Below are positions 1 through 13,669 of a stretch of DNA of 64,000 bases, one piece after another (positions within the stretch are counted from its first letter, which is position 1; every line of letters starts with the position of its first letter). This DNA is from Ptychodera flava (lineage: Eukaryota; Hemichordata; Enteropneusta; Ptychoderidae), in assembly GCF_041260155.1 (NCBI RefSeq), contig NC_091942.1, positions 13,703,501-13,767,500 of the forward strand, given 5' to 3'. The notes under the pieces are model-generated. The model searched no databases. It saw only the letters and a program-made list of their open reading frames with translations, and was not told the origin of the DNA. The position numbers and the translations under genes are program-made.

Positions 1-99
1 TTTCCCTGTGTTAAATGCCAGTGTCGTAAAGGAACTTAACCAGTTGTTAATGTTGTATTCATTATTCTCACTGTCTTGCCTGTTCCACCACTGGCACAG

Positions 100-3000
100 A
101 TCTCCCACCCACAATAGTATAACAACTCCAAAGAAGAAATCCAGACAGTCAAGTGCTGACTCCACATTTGATCATCTTGGAAGTATCAGTGATCCAAATG
201 GCGTCTTCCGGTGGGTACCGACATTTTAACTTTTTCCTACAGCACTCTCAGGTTTTGTTAGTATGAAAGAAATCATATTGTTTGTGTTGTCGGTATCACT
301 TATAAAACACTCTTCCCTCTTTTGAGACATGTAAATTTTGTAGGTGTCAAAAAGTGACCATCATAGAAAATTATTGAGAAGATTTAGAATATTTATTGAG
401 AAATAAGGAAGAATGGAAATGTAAAAAGCCGAAGAAAGTGACATAACATTTATGTACCTGTGTTATATTGGTGGCATCTGTAGTTTAAGAAGTAAATTGA
501 GAGACTGCTTCTAGACTGTTGAGTGAGTTTGGTCTGCCATACCTCACTCAATCTATACCTCTTCTCACAGGGCACAGTCGGGTCAGATCTTCATAGGAAT
601 GGTTGCTATGCAGTACCAGGCTAAAGAAGACATAGTGGGTCTCATCGAACACCTGGACAATGCCTGCATCCGTTTTGTGCATTTCTCACCGGACAATGAG
701 TTGAAAAGTAAAGTAAGTCTTGGTCAAACTACGTCACAACGTCTTGAACTGTACCGGTATAGTCAGTAAGACCATTCCAAATGTTTGTCATGTAGCCGCA
801 AGAATATTGACTCATCACCAAGCTGAAGCAATGACCATAGTGACGATCTGAAAGACATTTCATGGATGTAGAATGACGTAGGCTCCACCTGTAGCCAGTA
901 CCTACCTTACACAGCAAAATGAGAGAGTGAAAAAAGGTATTGTGAGTGAGCTGACACACACTTTCAGCTTCACTGGTGTTCATACTTTCTCAAGTGTGTT
1001 AGCCATACTCAGCCTTGTCTACTAAAATATGGACACAATCACCACTGATCTTTTCAGAATGGTAAGCAAAGCTGATGTGTGTAAATTTTTGACCAGAAAC
1101 ATGTCTTGAATTACTTCAAAAGAAAGCTAGCACAGTTTGGTATGTATATATGACTGTTGATTTTAGAAGACTAGCTGGTCACTTTTGCTGCATATTGCAA
1201 TAACACATGTATGTGTTATGGTCAATAAAAATGCATTCAAACCTTCCTGTGTGAAGGAGGTTCGTTCAGAACTGTTTATTTTGAAAAAAAGACAAATGTT
1301 TTATAAATATTCCATGGCTTGCAAAGACCATTATGTATATTGCTGTCATGAAAGATCTTTTGATTTGCGAAATTGATGAAACTTACCCCTGTAGAATAGC
1401 TGTGTGAATGGATGTATGGCAATTTGGTTTCAGGTTTTTGCAGAGAAAGTGGGCCTGGAAGTTGGCTGGAACTGTCACATTTCACTGAGAAGCACAGAGA
1501 CGCCACCACAGAACCAAGTCACCACCCAGCTCGGCTACACAACTCCGTCAACGAGGAAGTCCTCTCTCCTGTCGCTGACGAAAAGAAAGACTCAAGAGGG
1601 CGCTGTTCACCTTGACCTTGATAATGTGCAAGTCAGGTGGAGCGACAAGGGGACAAAAGATGACACAGATCTTATCAGTAAGAATAGAGGGGAGAAGCTT
1701 AAAATTGCCAAATCCCTAGACTTTCTGTCTTGCACGTCTGATGAGGAAATGAGCTATGAACTGTTGCACAGCAAATCTGTAGGGGATGTCCCAAAGTGCT
1801 CTTCAGGGGACCTTACGATTGACATTCAGGACCGGGAATATGCAAATGAAAGCACACCGCTGAAACCATCCAAGCAGTGGGACAAACGCAGGGACAAGGC
1901 AATAGAGAATGGCTCCGGCAAGATTGCCTCGTCAGACGTTAAAATTGCAGTCACTGACGAAGATGCGATGAATCGTAGGGTTCGGCATGTCTCGGAGACA
2001 TGCACGTTCAGTACCATAAACAGCGAGGAGTACGAAGCTGAAGGATTGCTAAGCAGCCATACAGAGAGTGCATTTGAAATGACAAACAGGGTAAGGCACT
2101 GTTCCAGTTTCATTTTAGTTTACAATCGACTTAGACCAGTACAAATATACCGCTAGACTATTGAATCACAAACTTGTGGATATGAATGATAGGGTTTTCC
2201 TAAGGGGCCTCTAACTTTGTACATTATCTGTCAGCCTAACAACTCCCTAAGTTATCGGGGATTCGTACTAAGTGCTGTCTTTATCCACACTTTTTTATTG
2301 TTGCTATTTAACCCATGCACTCTAGTAATTTCCCTCAACACGGCCAGTATTGTCATAAAAAATAACAGCGCAGTTAAAATCTTTGGTGGTGAAACTGCTT
2401 AACCAATTATTCCTACTATCATTGCATGTGATCCTGTTGATTTTCCTGTGTTTGCTTATATACAGTTTTGCCGTACACAGCTTCTGGGGAAACAATAACA
2501 CCACAGCCCTGTTGACAAAGTACTGTGGCTTCATCTGACCACTTGATCAAAGATTGAATTGTCTGTCAGTATTTTACACAGCGCTTGGAGTATTTTTGAA
2601 ACCTCTTTGTTTACCGCTGTCTTTCAGGCCAAATTACCGAGGGGCATTGGGAACATTCGACCACACCTAGAAAATGTTGATAATGTACCACTTTTAGTTC
2701 CGTTATTTACTGACTCAACACCAAGTGGTAAGTTACCATGGAAATACATTTATCGTCTATCAGTAACTGTGTCTCTGTTGTAGAGTATGACCAACTTATT
2801 TTCAGTGAAAGTCTTTGAGTTTTGTAAGTTTCAAGACTTCTTATGTTGATCAACCATTGATTTTATTCAGAATTTACTATTGATTTTATTCTTGTCCTTC
2901 CGTGTATTTTTCTGTAAGTTGAGCTCACTGAGACAACATTCCACCAATAGTTGTAACAGGTAATTCAATTCGCATGTTGTAATCATAGAGTAAAGTGCTC

Positions 3001-6000
3001 AAAAACAGTAAAGCAATTTTTTCCTTGAAAAGTTTGTCACTCTATCGACAGACAATTGTGCAAAACAGTAACTTCAAACACTTAAAACACATTACTCACA
3101 TAGTATAACCCTATATTGGTCAATCATTTTTTACGAAGAAAAAAGTATATTTAATTACAGTAACAGGTTCTTAATTTGTTTGTCTTTTCTCTTTCCAGCT
3201 TGCCAAGAGATGATAGCAATCATGCAAGAGTACGGTGAAATAGTTTGCTGTCTAGGAAGCTCTGCAAATTTCTACAATACTGGTGTCTTTCTTCAAGCAG
3301 ACATTAGGTACGACCCTGGTCTGTTCTTGTTTATATATTGTTTTTGTCAGTCAAAGAGAATTTGACAATCACAACTGAATTTGTCTGTCACAAATTTTGA
3401 AGTGCTCGATAGATTGAACTTGCAATAATTAAATATTGTCGTGTATTCATCCAAGTTCATGATTGTGTGTTGGTACTTTCTACATTGCAGTAGGACAGTC
3501 TACTTGTGTATGTGTTTTCCATTGGGTTGAGTTGGCCATAGATTGTCTCATAGCTAGAGTACATCACAGACCCTCATGCCAACTTAACTGTTATGGTTTA
3601 CAATATTGATTCTTCATCAATGGAGGCTGTTTATGTATCTTGGATCTGGCACTATATTCTCAAAGGTATTAATTCTGATCGCTCACACAAAGGCATCTAT
3701 CATATAAGTTTTTGTATGCACTGCTGTAAATGTCCCCAGCAAAGCCATTTGCAAATGGTTGACACACACATGTAAGTAGTTTATAATTTAAAAAATTTGT
3801 CTCTGCAAGAAGTTCTTCCTGCACACCTTCACCACCCCTCAAAGATAAGTAAATGTAACCCATTTTACATTACCTTATTTGCATTCAATACAGCATTGGG
3901 CTAGAACCACTTTACCCCCAGGTATGTCAGCAACAAAGGCAGGATGAGTACCTGCGGCACTGCGACAGCTCAACCCAGGCACATGGCCTGCTGCCTTTGG
4001 ATCTGAGCCATCTGCTGGCATCTCTTCCCTGCTCCCTGTCATTCCACAGGGAGGACAACATCAGCCTGATCTACCTGGTGAAAGAGGTAAGGTCAAAGGT
4101 TATGAAAGATATTTTGGTATGTTATCATATAATAAGGTGCAAATTACATGGAAGCTCAAGCAAGTTTAGTCGTCTGAGATGCATATTGTCATAACATCAC
4201 AGAATAAGTGACTGTACAGGTCTGGAAAACAGACGTGTTAGAGATGATGAATTGTACTCGATACGTTACAGCACATTAGATGCATCTTCAAAGGAAAAAG
4301 TGAAATATTGGCACACCCTTTGCTAGAAGAAAGCATTGTAGGAACTATTTTCAAAATCACAAGAATCAAAGAGAGATAACAGTGCATTTTTCCTTCTTAT
4401 TGAGCAAACCAGCTTCCTTAAAATTTACCTGTGTTGATATAAAATAGAGTTGCCATTTGGCTTGTTATTAAAATCCATGGGAAAAAACAAATTGCAGACT
4501 GTGAGTCCATACAAGCTTTAATACCCCTTTATTACTGGAGAACGATCAGCCATTTTGGAGATATTCATTATTCCATGAATCTAACCCTAGATAGTCCATC
4601 TCCTTTCTAAAGATCCAACGAAGGCATTGAAAAGCAGTGGTGTTAGATTGAAATGTAGTGTTGCTAATAACCCTTTCAACCCCGATATTCAAGTATAGAA
4701 TTCCAATCTACTATAAAAAACAATAGGGTTGGGCCAAACCATGGTGGTTAAAGGGTTAAAGATATTGAATGTATGCTAATGAAAATTTAAAATTCCATAG
4801 GAGTCAAGCTTTTAGCTATGAGAAAAATACCTTTTTGTAAATGTATTTAAGTTTAACATTGCTCATACACAACATTATGTAGTAGACCAAAGATCCTGTG
4901 TGTACTGGGCATGACATTATAAATATTGGATAAAAAACTGAAACGTTGATATGGTTCAGGCTGCAAACATGAAAGACTCAAACTTTTGCTCAAACTCTCC
5001 TCAAGCAATCTTTCAGCCATTCTTTTTCAAATCAACAATAAAAATTGGAGGTCACCAAGCAAAGTTTGGTACCAGACAAACAAATTACCTAACATTAATG
5101 AGTTGACTTTTAAAAATCTGTAAAAAATGTATTATTTTTGATTTTCTCAAAAATAAGTTAATGAAGAGTTTATTTACTCCATGAGCTTTCAAATGACCCA
5201 CACAAGTGGTAGACTAAAACAATTATTGTAAAAGTTTGAGTCTGAATATCTGTCCCTGAGGCACATTCTGCCTTGACAATATTAGTATAACCATGGATAG
5301 CAGTATTAGTATTGCCACTGTCTGGGCAAAAACTATATCAAAATCGTTCTCGTGCAAAGTATGAACACGCCAACCATAACTGTGTGTTGTATTTTGTTGA
5401 CAGGCAAGAGGCATAACCCAGGCAATGATCAACTGTTTCATATTCCTCATGAACTGCCAGGTCACAATCTCAGTCTTACAACTCATCGCCTGCTTTTTGT
5501 TGTTGCCGCACCCGCTGATGGGCACCCACATTCTGTGGTTGTCGTGCGTGGTGGTGCCGTTGCTGAGCATGTCATTCTACGGCACGCCCGGGGATTCCAA
5601 GATTATGAGAATGGCTCCGGGGAAAAATTTGAACCACTGGGATCGACAGGTATGTGAAGAGAATACCTGTGTGTGTTCTGGGGGCCTGAGATTCCCGAAC
5701 GGACCATGCTGAAGACTACTGTGTTGTGCACAGCCATATTAAAATTCAATGGTATCCTAGGGGCTATGTTCACTTTATTCATAATAAAAGGCACCCCAAG
5801 TCCGTTAGATTACTCCCATAAGAAGAATCTGGTCCACAATTCATTACATTTGCCCTGTGGAAGTTTACTCAGAACACAACCATGTCTTGTCAAGTCTGTC
5901 ACCTTCAGATATTGTACCAAAATTATTTTTATATGTATGTGTGCGTAAATAGCACGTTTATTGAATTATTCTTTGAAATTTATAAAAAAGTTTTGTATTT

Positions 6001-9000
6001 TGGATAATTAAATCTTGTGCAAAGCCAAAAAAATTTATAACATTTAACCTAAAACCTCCGTACTCCCATGTAAAATGTAAAAAATTTTGAAGTATTAAAA
6101 TCCAAAGACAAAATGTCGATTTGAACATCTCCCAAACTCCATAAATCACTGAAATACTACTAAGCGGTAAGTAGGTTCTTTGAAGTTCAAGGTAGTACGC
6201 GCTTAGAAAGTGAAAGACTTTAACTTTTGCTCAAACTTTCCTCAGTGAAACTTTTAACCATTCTCTTTCAAAATTTAGAATACAGATCAGGGGTCACCAT
6301 GCAAAGTTTGATACTAGAGAAACAAATCAACTACCATTATACAGATATTTGAAACTTATGATGGCCACCATCCTGGTATTAAGTCTCGAGGGGGGGGGGA
6401 GATGAGCCCCCAACGAGTGATAGGTCAGCAAAGCATTTCAAAAATTTGAGAGTCTGAATATCTGTCCCCTAGGCACGTTCTACCTTAAACTGTGAACAGG
6501 CTTTTCAATAAAATACACATTTCAAAACGTAACCTGACTGGCAAGTGCATACATGAATAATCTACATGTACCTACTTCTTCTTTACACAGGTGGTAGGCC
6601 AGTACATGCTGTATTTTGTGTTCAAGTTTATCCCCTCCATTTTGATATGTATCTTGGTGTACGCCCTCTGCTTGAACTCATTCTGCGTCAAGGTGATGGA
6701 GGATCAGGCTAAATGTCATGTCTTGCTTGGAGAGAGGTGAGAAACAGTTCTCGGTTCAATTGCTGAGTAATCAAATTGTCACTTTGTAGATTCAATAAAC
6801 AAAGCATGTAATCCTTTCGTCTCTAAGGTTTTACCTGGTCACTTCATTTTCAACAGTGAGTAAGCACCTCCATCTTCGAAAATGAGGCTTGAAAGGTCAC
6901 AGTTCACCATAGGAGTACAAAGGTCATGGTTCACTGTAACATATTACATGTGAACTAAAAATATTAGTCTTGTTGTTTGGTAGATTTGACTGGTTTATTT
7001 TTGAAAGACTAGCAAATGACATTCTTACCTGACTACCTTGATCGCTGGAAATTTCCACTACCGTTATGAATAACTTTATACACAGAGCCAGTTCCGGCAA
7101 AGTCCAGCAGGACCATATACTTGTTCACAGTATGTTTGATACACCCTGCAGTTTTACTACATGGTAGTTAGTCAAAAGGTTTAATATACAGGTTTCGTTC
7201 AGGATACAAAAATATGCATTTTAGGCGAGCATAAGAAAACATTCATCAAACAAAATAGAAATTAACATCATAAATACATCTAAAGTGTCATCTGTAACAT
7301 GTTTGATTCTTTTCATACAGTTTCCAAAATCCAAACATTTTGCATGTACTCTGTGTGTTCAGTTCTTTTGTTATAATAGGGATTTCGGTGTACATTTCAT
7401 CAATATTTCATTGCAGAAACAACACGGAGTCATGGAATGGCTGGAAAGCAGACTACTATGAAGGCGTTTTGTTGGCTCAGAATTTACTTGTATTTCTCCT
7501 GGTGATCTATTTTGGTATGTACATCAAAACAGGGTCTGATGCTCCTGGAAAGTCTTTGAAAGTTCCTGAATTTTCAAACCTCCAGGAAAGTCCTGGAAAA
7601 GTCATTGAAAATGGAAATGCATCCTGGAAAATTGCTAATCCACCTACAATTTTAAAAGATGACAAGATCAGTTGTGATATTGTAAAACTGAAATCTGGAA
7701 AATTGCAAGTGTGAGCTCAACAAGTCATTGAAAATTGCTTTACAAAAGTCCCTGAATTTTACATGACTGTAAGTGTAAGGATGCTATATTCATGATAATA
7801 CAATATTTTCTTCACAGTTGGAGTTAACACTATTTTACTTTCTTTGCAGTCTGTATTTCAGCTAGTTTTGTGTATCCTGTGAAGCTCCTATGGAAGCAGC
7901 ACCCTTTTACCAACAAAGTATGGTGTGTGGTCGCTCCCTCAGTGTAAGTGCACTGTTATGTGTATGAGATTTGTACCCACTAATAAGAAGAAAAACAAAG
8001 ATAATAAGGGTGTCTTGTTTTTTCTTAATGTCAAAGAAGATACTGAGCTTTTCGCATCCAATTCTACGTCACATCTGATGATTTATGTCATATGGTCAAT
8101 TTTTTGTGGTGCTCTGACGGTTACAAATGTCAGCTATGAGATTCTCACCAGACTTATTTATTGACAAGAGTTCCCTTATTCAAAGCAACCAAGACTTGGT
8201 GTTTTTTGTACAGCACAGTAACCATGTACAGATGTGGTCGCCAGGATCTATGTGGATCACCCTACTGATAATCGACTTGTAATAATTTTACTTGCAGACT
8301 GATTTTACAAGTGTTTTACTTCCTGTTTGACATGGTGATATGGCGAGCCACGCAAGACCCAGACTATGAGTTCGGCCTGGAGGACATACCGATGTCAGCC
8401 TGGCTAGTAGGGCTTCTTTGGCCTCTTGTTCTCATATTGAAATCAGAAATCATTAAAATATATGAAATCAGGTACTTATATCACATTGTTCATTTGAAAA
8501 TAGTCCTCTTTGATTTCCACAGAATATCCAGCTGTTTTATTCTCAATGATGCGCATTGTCTGAGTTGACCATTTTCATAACCCCTACATGACCTCACATT
8601 CCAGTATTTCCATTGGTACAGTCCACCAGTTTCATCGAACACTCTCCAACAGCCAACTGTATTCAGTGAATTTTGTACTGAATGGCCCCTGTCACTTATT
8701 TCCTATCCAAAGTTTAGATTTTCTGTGCAGCAACATGTAGAATTCTGTTGTGATTTTCCACATGAAAATACCAGGATGTAAGGTCATGTAGGGGTCATTG
8801 TTAAGATGGGAAAAAACAAAAAGTACTTGATATGATGTGAAAGTTAGCCGGAGTCAGCCTTTGAAAATGATTTGACTCTGATTCGGATTCAGATTCAGAT
8901 TTGGATGTGAAGTAGTCTCCACATTTGAAAATGGTTCTCATTCTTAATGTTCATGTTATCAATGCTGACAATTGAGAGCTCCAGTCTTAGTTATCCTGAA

Positions 9001-9548
9001 TGATTCAAATGTTTCTTAACAAATGTTTCTCAGAAAGTTCCAGTGTCACCTGGTCAGCGTAGACTCACAGTAGCCATGCAAACAAACATTGTGTAGAATA
9101 TGCCATGTTTTACATTGACAAATAAATTCTAGTTTGGACTTAAAATTCAGTCATTGAATGAAAACAATAGAACATTATGTACATACCGGTGGGAGTAGTC
9201 AAACAAGAAAGTGTATTTCACAAACAAACAAAAAAATAATGACAAATGCACCAAAAGTTAAAACTTAATGGAACTTTTTGGGTAATATACTTAATTCATT
9301 CAAAGGTTACAGAAGTTCCATTTTGTTTTGGCAAACATGTCAGTACTTTTAGGTTTTTGATTTTCTTTTGTTGCTAATGATAGACAACGCTGCAAAGGAA
9401 GTTTATAGTGTGTTCCATTGAGATATTTCACCTTACCATACTGTCTTCTTAATCAATTTATCATTTTCTTTGCAGTTTACATGTGCGTAATCAGAAGCGT
9501 GCCAAGTTGCAGTTTGGAACCAAGCTGGGAATGAACTCGCCCTTCTAG
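100..9548 (+). CDS. TMEM94: TMEM94, P-type-ATPase-like ER membrane protein (C-terminal half, 5' end off window)
   Basis: Twelve exons can be read with matching phases: 100-210, 571-712, 1434-2090, 2628-2727, 3199-3307, 3894-4086, 5404-5649, 6591-6736, 7417-7514, 7850-7943, 8298-8471 and 9476-9548, giving 713 residues of a protein that is about 1,350 residues in human. Recognition rests on family-specific strings such as AKLPRGIGNIRPHL, NVDNVPLLVPLFTD, QEYGEIVCCLGSSAN and the C-terminus KLQFGTKLGMNSPF. TMEM94 is an ER transmembrane protein related to P-type ATPases and linked in the literature to magnesium transport. NVDNVPLLVPL sits where classical P-type pumps carry the GDGxNDxPAL hinge. The 657-base exon encodes a low-complexity, charged cytosolic insert. 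About six hydrophobic segments follow from exon 5404 onward, matching the C-terminal membrane domain. The first exon is weakly conserved and its acceptor at 98-99 is the least certain boundary. Earlier exons lie to the left of the window. Confidence 0.93.
713..1433. other. TMEM94 intron, no recognised content
   Basis: AT-rich intron between a gtaagt donor and a tttcag acceptor. I see no repeat family or gene in it. The introns at 2091-2627, 2728-3198, 3308-3893, 7515-7849, 7944-8297 and 8472-9475 are likewise plain AT-rich sequence, apart from the repeat at 7541-7765. Confidence 0.5.
4668..4759 (+). repeat. Short TTAA-ended repeat, family A
   Basis: Starts TAACCCTTTC and ends AAAGGGTTAA, with the internal string GGGTTGGGCCAAACCATGG. 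The same internal string recurs, in either orientation, at 21114-21206, 23143-23223, 24547-24653 and 27864-27955. The short length, inverted ends and copy number suggest a MITE-like non-autonomous element. It lies in a TMEM94 intron. Confidence 0.65.
4958..5274 (+). repeat. MITE-like repeat, family C
   Basis: Shares the core 'acttttgctcaaact', 'caaagtttggtacca' and the tail 'tctgaatatctgtccctgag' with copies at 6189-6486, 48681-49038 and 55066-55359. It sits in the TMEM94 intron before the exon at 5404. The left end is less well kept than the right. Confidence 0.6.
6189..6486 (+). repeat. MITE-like repeat, family C, best-preserved ends
   Basis: Begins AAGGTAGTACGCGC and ends GGCACGTTCTACCTT, which are inverted copies of each other with three mismatches, so the element has terminal inverted repeats of about 14-15 bases. 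The interior matches the other family C copies. It contains a short G-run (ggggggggg). It lies in the TMEM94 intron 5650-6590. Confidence 0.7.
7541..7765 (+). repeat. Dispersed repeat, family E
   Basis: Made of imperfect reiterations of 'cctggaaagtc..tgaaaa'. A related stretch occurs at 55740-55935 ('cttggaaagtccttgaaaat'). It begins a few bases after the TMEM94 donor at 7515, so a retained intron would read into it as an open frame; that frame is not a conserved exon. Confidence 0.5.
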
Positions 9549-10666
9549 CTGGAGTATCCAGGAACAGCATTGAATGTCTCATGTCTGCGAAATCTGTATT
9601 GCTACATCTTTCACTACAAAATTTAGCACTTCCTATTTGTAAAACACACGTCTTGTCATTCATGTTTTAAGCCACAGGTGGTTTTTTAGCGACCAGATGG
9701 GTGGAGGTTTTTTGTGGCATAGTTTTTTTTGTCACTCTCGCTTTTTGGAAAAACACAACAGAGAATGTGTGTGTTGAAGTTGTACAATTCCAACATACCT
9801 CAAATCAAGGCTAAATTTTTGAAAACTTGATATGAAGTTGCATGGATTTTCACCATTTTTTTGTGGGCTGATAAAATCTGTGACAAACTCAGGGATGTGA
9901 ATCAGATTTACAGAATGGCTAAGGACCACAAGGAAGACAGATACTAAGACAAGGACCCTTACGCGGTCCATTTGATATTTGTCACAGAGTCGATATGATA
10001 AGCATCCTATGTCTGGTCTGCACCTACATCTACAGTACTTTTTCTATCTAAAGTTTAATGTGTGGTTTGGATAGTACCCCCTTCCCATCTCTGTATGTTC
10101 GTGCTTTGTTTGTACAGATGTCAGAAATCACTTTCTTTTTATGTCTTGGCAAATATGTCAGTACTGTACTCGTGTAGTGTTTGGAAGAAATTGTGTCAGC
10201 GTTTGATGAAGATGTTTTACTGTATTCACAACTCAGCAGTATTCAAGTATTGTAAAATATTACAGAGCATGCTCTGAACTCGTAGTAGTTTTAAATGTTA
10301 CATTTGCAGTTTTGTCATTGACGGTGGAAAATTCATTCTATTGAGTAAAATGTAGAGGGAGAAAATGTTACGTCAGGAGTGGTCAGACAGACATTCAGTC
10401 ATCATGCTCTTCACAGATGTACAGGCTGAGTAATAACTCATTACCATACAGTGTACTTGATATATATAGACAGAACAAAAATGCTGAAGAAATTTACTAA
10501 AATTACAATTACTGACCATTGATGACTGACAATGGCTAATATCTATGGTGGCAGAGCATAACAGAGTATGTTACATATTGCACCACCAAGTTCCAAATTC
10601 ATGATTCATGCACAAAGCCAATGGCCAAGGCTATAGCTGATTGGTAGATTGTAGTTATTCACAGCA

Positions 10667-11047
10667 GTACCTTGAATATGATTTTGCCACCTAAGTGAGT
10701 CATAAAAGTCAAGCAGTCGACCATATTTTCAAAATGGCATATTTTGCGAGTAAAACCTGTAAGATTTCAGAGGTCAAAGTAAAGTTTTAAGTTATACATG
10801 GATTTTATACTAGAAATGTCTAAAAAGATGAAAAGATGCTAAAAGATGTTTAACTAGTTTCACAAAGAAACAGAACTTTTTGCCATGAAAACAATCACAT
10901 TTGTGTTACAAGTATCTACGTGATCACTAGCTCACACTCTTGCTGTGGTGCAGACTCTGTTACAAGAAGTAAACTTTTTTACTGGCAATGCATTTCAATA
11001 TCATGCAGTTTGACCCCCTAGCACAAGACAAAAGCTATAAAGGTAGC
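10667..11047 (+). repeat. MITE-like repeat, family D
   Basis: Begins AGTACCTTGAATA and ends TATAAAGGTAGC, imperfect inverted ends. The interior shares 'cagaactttttgcca', 'atcactag/tctcac/aactcttgctg' and 'gcacaa.acaaaagcta' with a second copy at 58322-58690. Non-autonomous, non-coding. Confidence 0.65.
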
Positions 11048-13639
11048 GAGAATTGAGTAACTGATTGGCTGTTTTAAAATGATTCATGAATATCAATGAT
11101 GTTTAGCCAACCAATAAGGTACAAGTTTACATGACTCTGCACATTGCCAACTGCTGGTAATGCTTTTCATTGGTTACTGAAATTTATGTTGATAATATGT
11201 TATCATGAATAAGTATGGAAACAGTGGGAGAACGAGAGGCATTAGTGTATGTAAGAAATCTATCTGTGAAAATATTGACAAAATTTGCAAATGGTGAAAG
11301 AAATAATTGGATGTGTTTTGAATCTTTGACCAATATAATAGCAAAAAACGAATGAATTTGTAAAAATTTATAGTTCAGATGATATAGGGAAGTATGCATA
11401 TTGCTATGCTGTGTTACTTCATGAAGAAAGTTCAATGCCAGTGATACAAAAATAAATGAACTGTTGTACAGGGAGCATTAACGGTGCTATATAGAGAACT
11501 TTAAAAACACACAGAAAATGTACATTTTAGTTTCTTGTAAAGGTTTTGTACAATTTTATCAAGGGGCTGGGTTTTTTTTAGAATAAGCTGGTTGTAATGG
11601 AACATTTTTTTTAAAGTTTGAAAGCACTGGTTCAACATTTTATGTTGGTCTTCAAATATTTTGTAAATAAGAACAGGCAGTGTTTGATCATGGGTATTTT
11701 CATCTGTTTATGTAAATAAGTATGTATGCAAATTGTAGAGTAAGAAGTTCTGAAGGCTTTGTTTGTACAGGTAGCTGTTACCAACGGCAACAAGGACAGT
11801 CATCTGCCAAAGAAAGAGGGAACATGCAATATATCCAGTAATCATTTTCCCCATTTTCCAGAGGCTTGTTTCTGAAAATCCTTCTTTCCTACTCAAAAGG
11901 TTCTGTTTTCCTTTGCATATCATAGTTCAGATAGGTAAACAAAAGGATGATAAAAAAGACGTAAATTTTCAGTGTTTACTTTTCCAGGCAATGTTTTTCC
12001 AGCAATTTGACATGATACTAAATTCAGACGGTGGTATAGAGCTTGGGATTTGTTTTCTTTCGTCTTACATAAGATCAGTGTTTTGAAATAATTTTGTTGT
12101 GGAGTTTTATGAAAGTTAAGGCTGAAATCAGTTTATTTCATGATATCTTACATTGACATATACTTATCTTGCCAGGAGGACTTAACTTCCCTTTGTGTTA
12201 TTGGTATCGTGATTTTGTACTTGTTTTAAATGCTTTCTCATGAAATGTGCAATACTCTGGGACAATTCTAAGTGCAGATGACAGAATCACTATCTGTTTA
12301 TGTTGTCTATTGTAGTGACGAATTGAACCATAGCATGAATTTTTGTGGTACCTCTGCTCAAAAACCAGCGCCAAATTTTTTTCAATCAAAGGATGAGGTT
12401 ACATCACATGGTACTTATTAGTACTTGAGTGATTTTGAGAGCTATATAAGGATATTTGGGATGTACCAAGTGCACGGCTGGCTGTAGTTCACAGGATAAT
12501 GATGCACATGAGTTTGGGGGTAATAGTCTATGTACGGATGGGGCAATAGTTCCCCTTATTGACCTATGCAAATGGAGTAACCATGATATCCTTACCTTTC
12601 AGCATATCATGGTAAATTAAGGCAATGTCATCAGAGACCAAAAAATGAAATGCAGCGCTATTTCTGGAATTTCTTTACATGGAATGTTGTATTTTAAACG
12701 TTCATGAAATCTTCATTCAGAAAACTAAATCATCTCTTGTGTTGTTGAATGCGATTATTTGTCACAACCAAATGATATGCTATTTGTCCACACTATAGTC
12801 ACTTTCAGACATTAACTGTGAAACAACATGGTTTTTGCCTCAGCTGGTAGATTGGTGTTAGAGTAGTGAGTTGTATAATCCAAGGAAACGAACACCAAAG
12901 TTCATCTGCCAAATCTGTATTACAAAAATAACTTAATGGGCAAATGTGAGGTACATCAGGTTAAAAGTATAGTTTATAAGAAATCACAGTTTTTATTTCT
13001 GGATTTTGGCTGATATATTGTACTCCTTTATTCCGTATGCAGCCTTCACTTGTTTTAACCAGTTAAATTCATCACCCTATCCCTGGCACTCCATTCAAGA
13101 TGTCATCCTCACTCTATAACTTTTTAAATTGTTCACCTTTACAAACTCATCATCTTAATTACTTGAACTGTTTTACCCCATTTCTCAGTGTATACGCCCA
13201 TCTACCCTATAGACAATAATGAGAATGTTCCAAAGTTTGGCAGTGAAAAAGGTCATATCCCATTTCCTTATTTATACCGGTCCAACCACATAATTGAAAG
13301 GCACAGAGTCTAAACTTTCTATTGTTGACACTAAGGTAAGATTTCAGTGGTAAATGCAGATACCTAGTACCTGTCAACTTTGCCATTGTTGATTCACTGA
13401 CTGCGTGTCAAGACACCATTATTACGTAGTGCCCTGTCCTTCCTCCACGGCTTGTCGTGTAGACTTACATTACTGATGTCCTTCCAGTATATTTCCAGTA
13501 GATATTTTGTCAGTCTAGTGAAAGGGCACAATGAAAATCAACACTTGATAGTTTGATTGTAAGTTGGAGACTGCCAGCAAATATAGGTTGTGAATTATTT
13601 TTGAGCAACGAAATGTATTTTTTGTAAAATATTGTATGT

Positions 13640-13645
13640 AATAAA
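13640..13645 (+). other. Candidate polyadenylation signal for TMEM94
   Basis: AATAAA in the context 'tgtaataaagcaaatgtg', followed by a T/G-rich stretch. Consistent with the end of the plus-strand transcription unit before the convergent MRPS7 gene. Confidence 0.4.
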
Positions 13646-13669
13646 GCAAATGTGATATTCATCAACATC

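Larger units (their letters stand above)
9549..13665 (+). other. TMEM94 downstream region, candidate long 3' UTR
   Basis: About 4 kb of AT-rich sequence follows the TMEM94 stop with no gene recognised. Possible polyadenylation hexamers AATAAA occur at 11451-11456 and 13640-13645. Whether transcription runs to the second one cannot be decided from sequence alone. The only structured item seen is the family D repeat at 10667-11047. Confidence 0.35.

Noticed and set aside
5223-5570. 115-codon minus-strand frame
   Set aside because: It is antisense to a well-supported TMEM94 exon and continues into a family C repeat.
7515-7714. Extension of the TMEM94 exon ending at 7514 into an open frame
   Set aside because: It runs into a dispersed repeat, while the canonical donor and the next exon restore the conserved protein.
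12835-12905. Stretch resembling a tRNA A box ('cagctggtagattggtg')
   Set aside because: No matching B box, acceptor stem or cloverleaf could be made.
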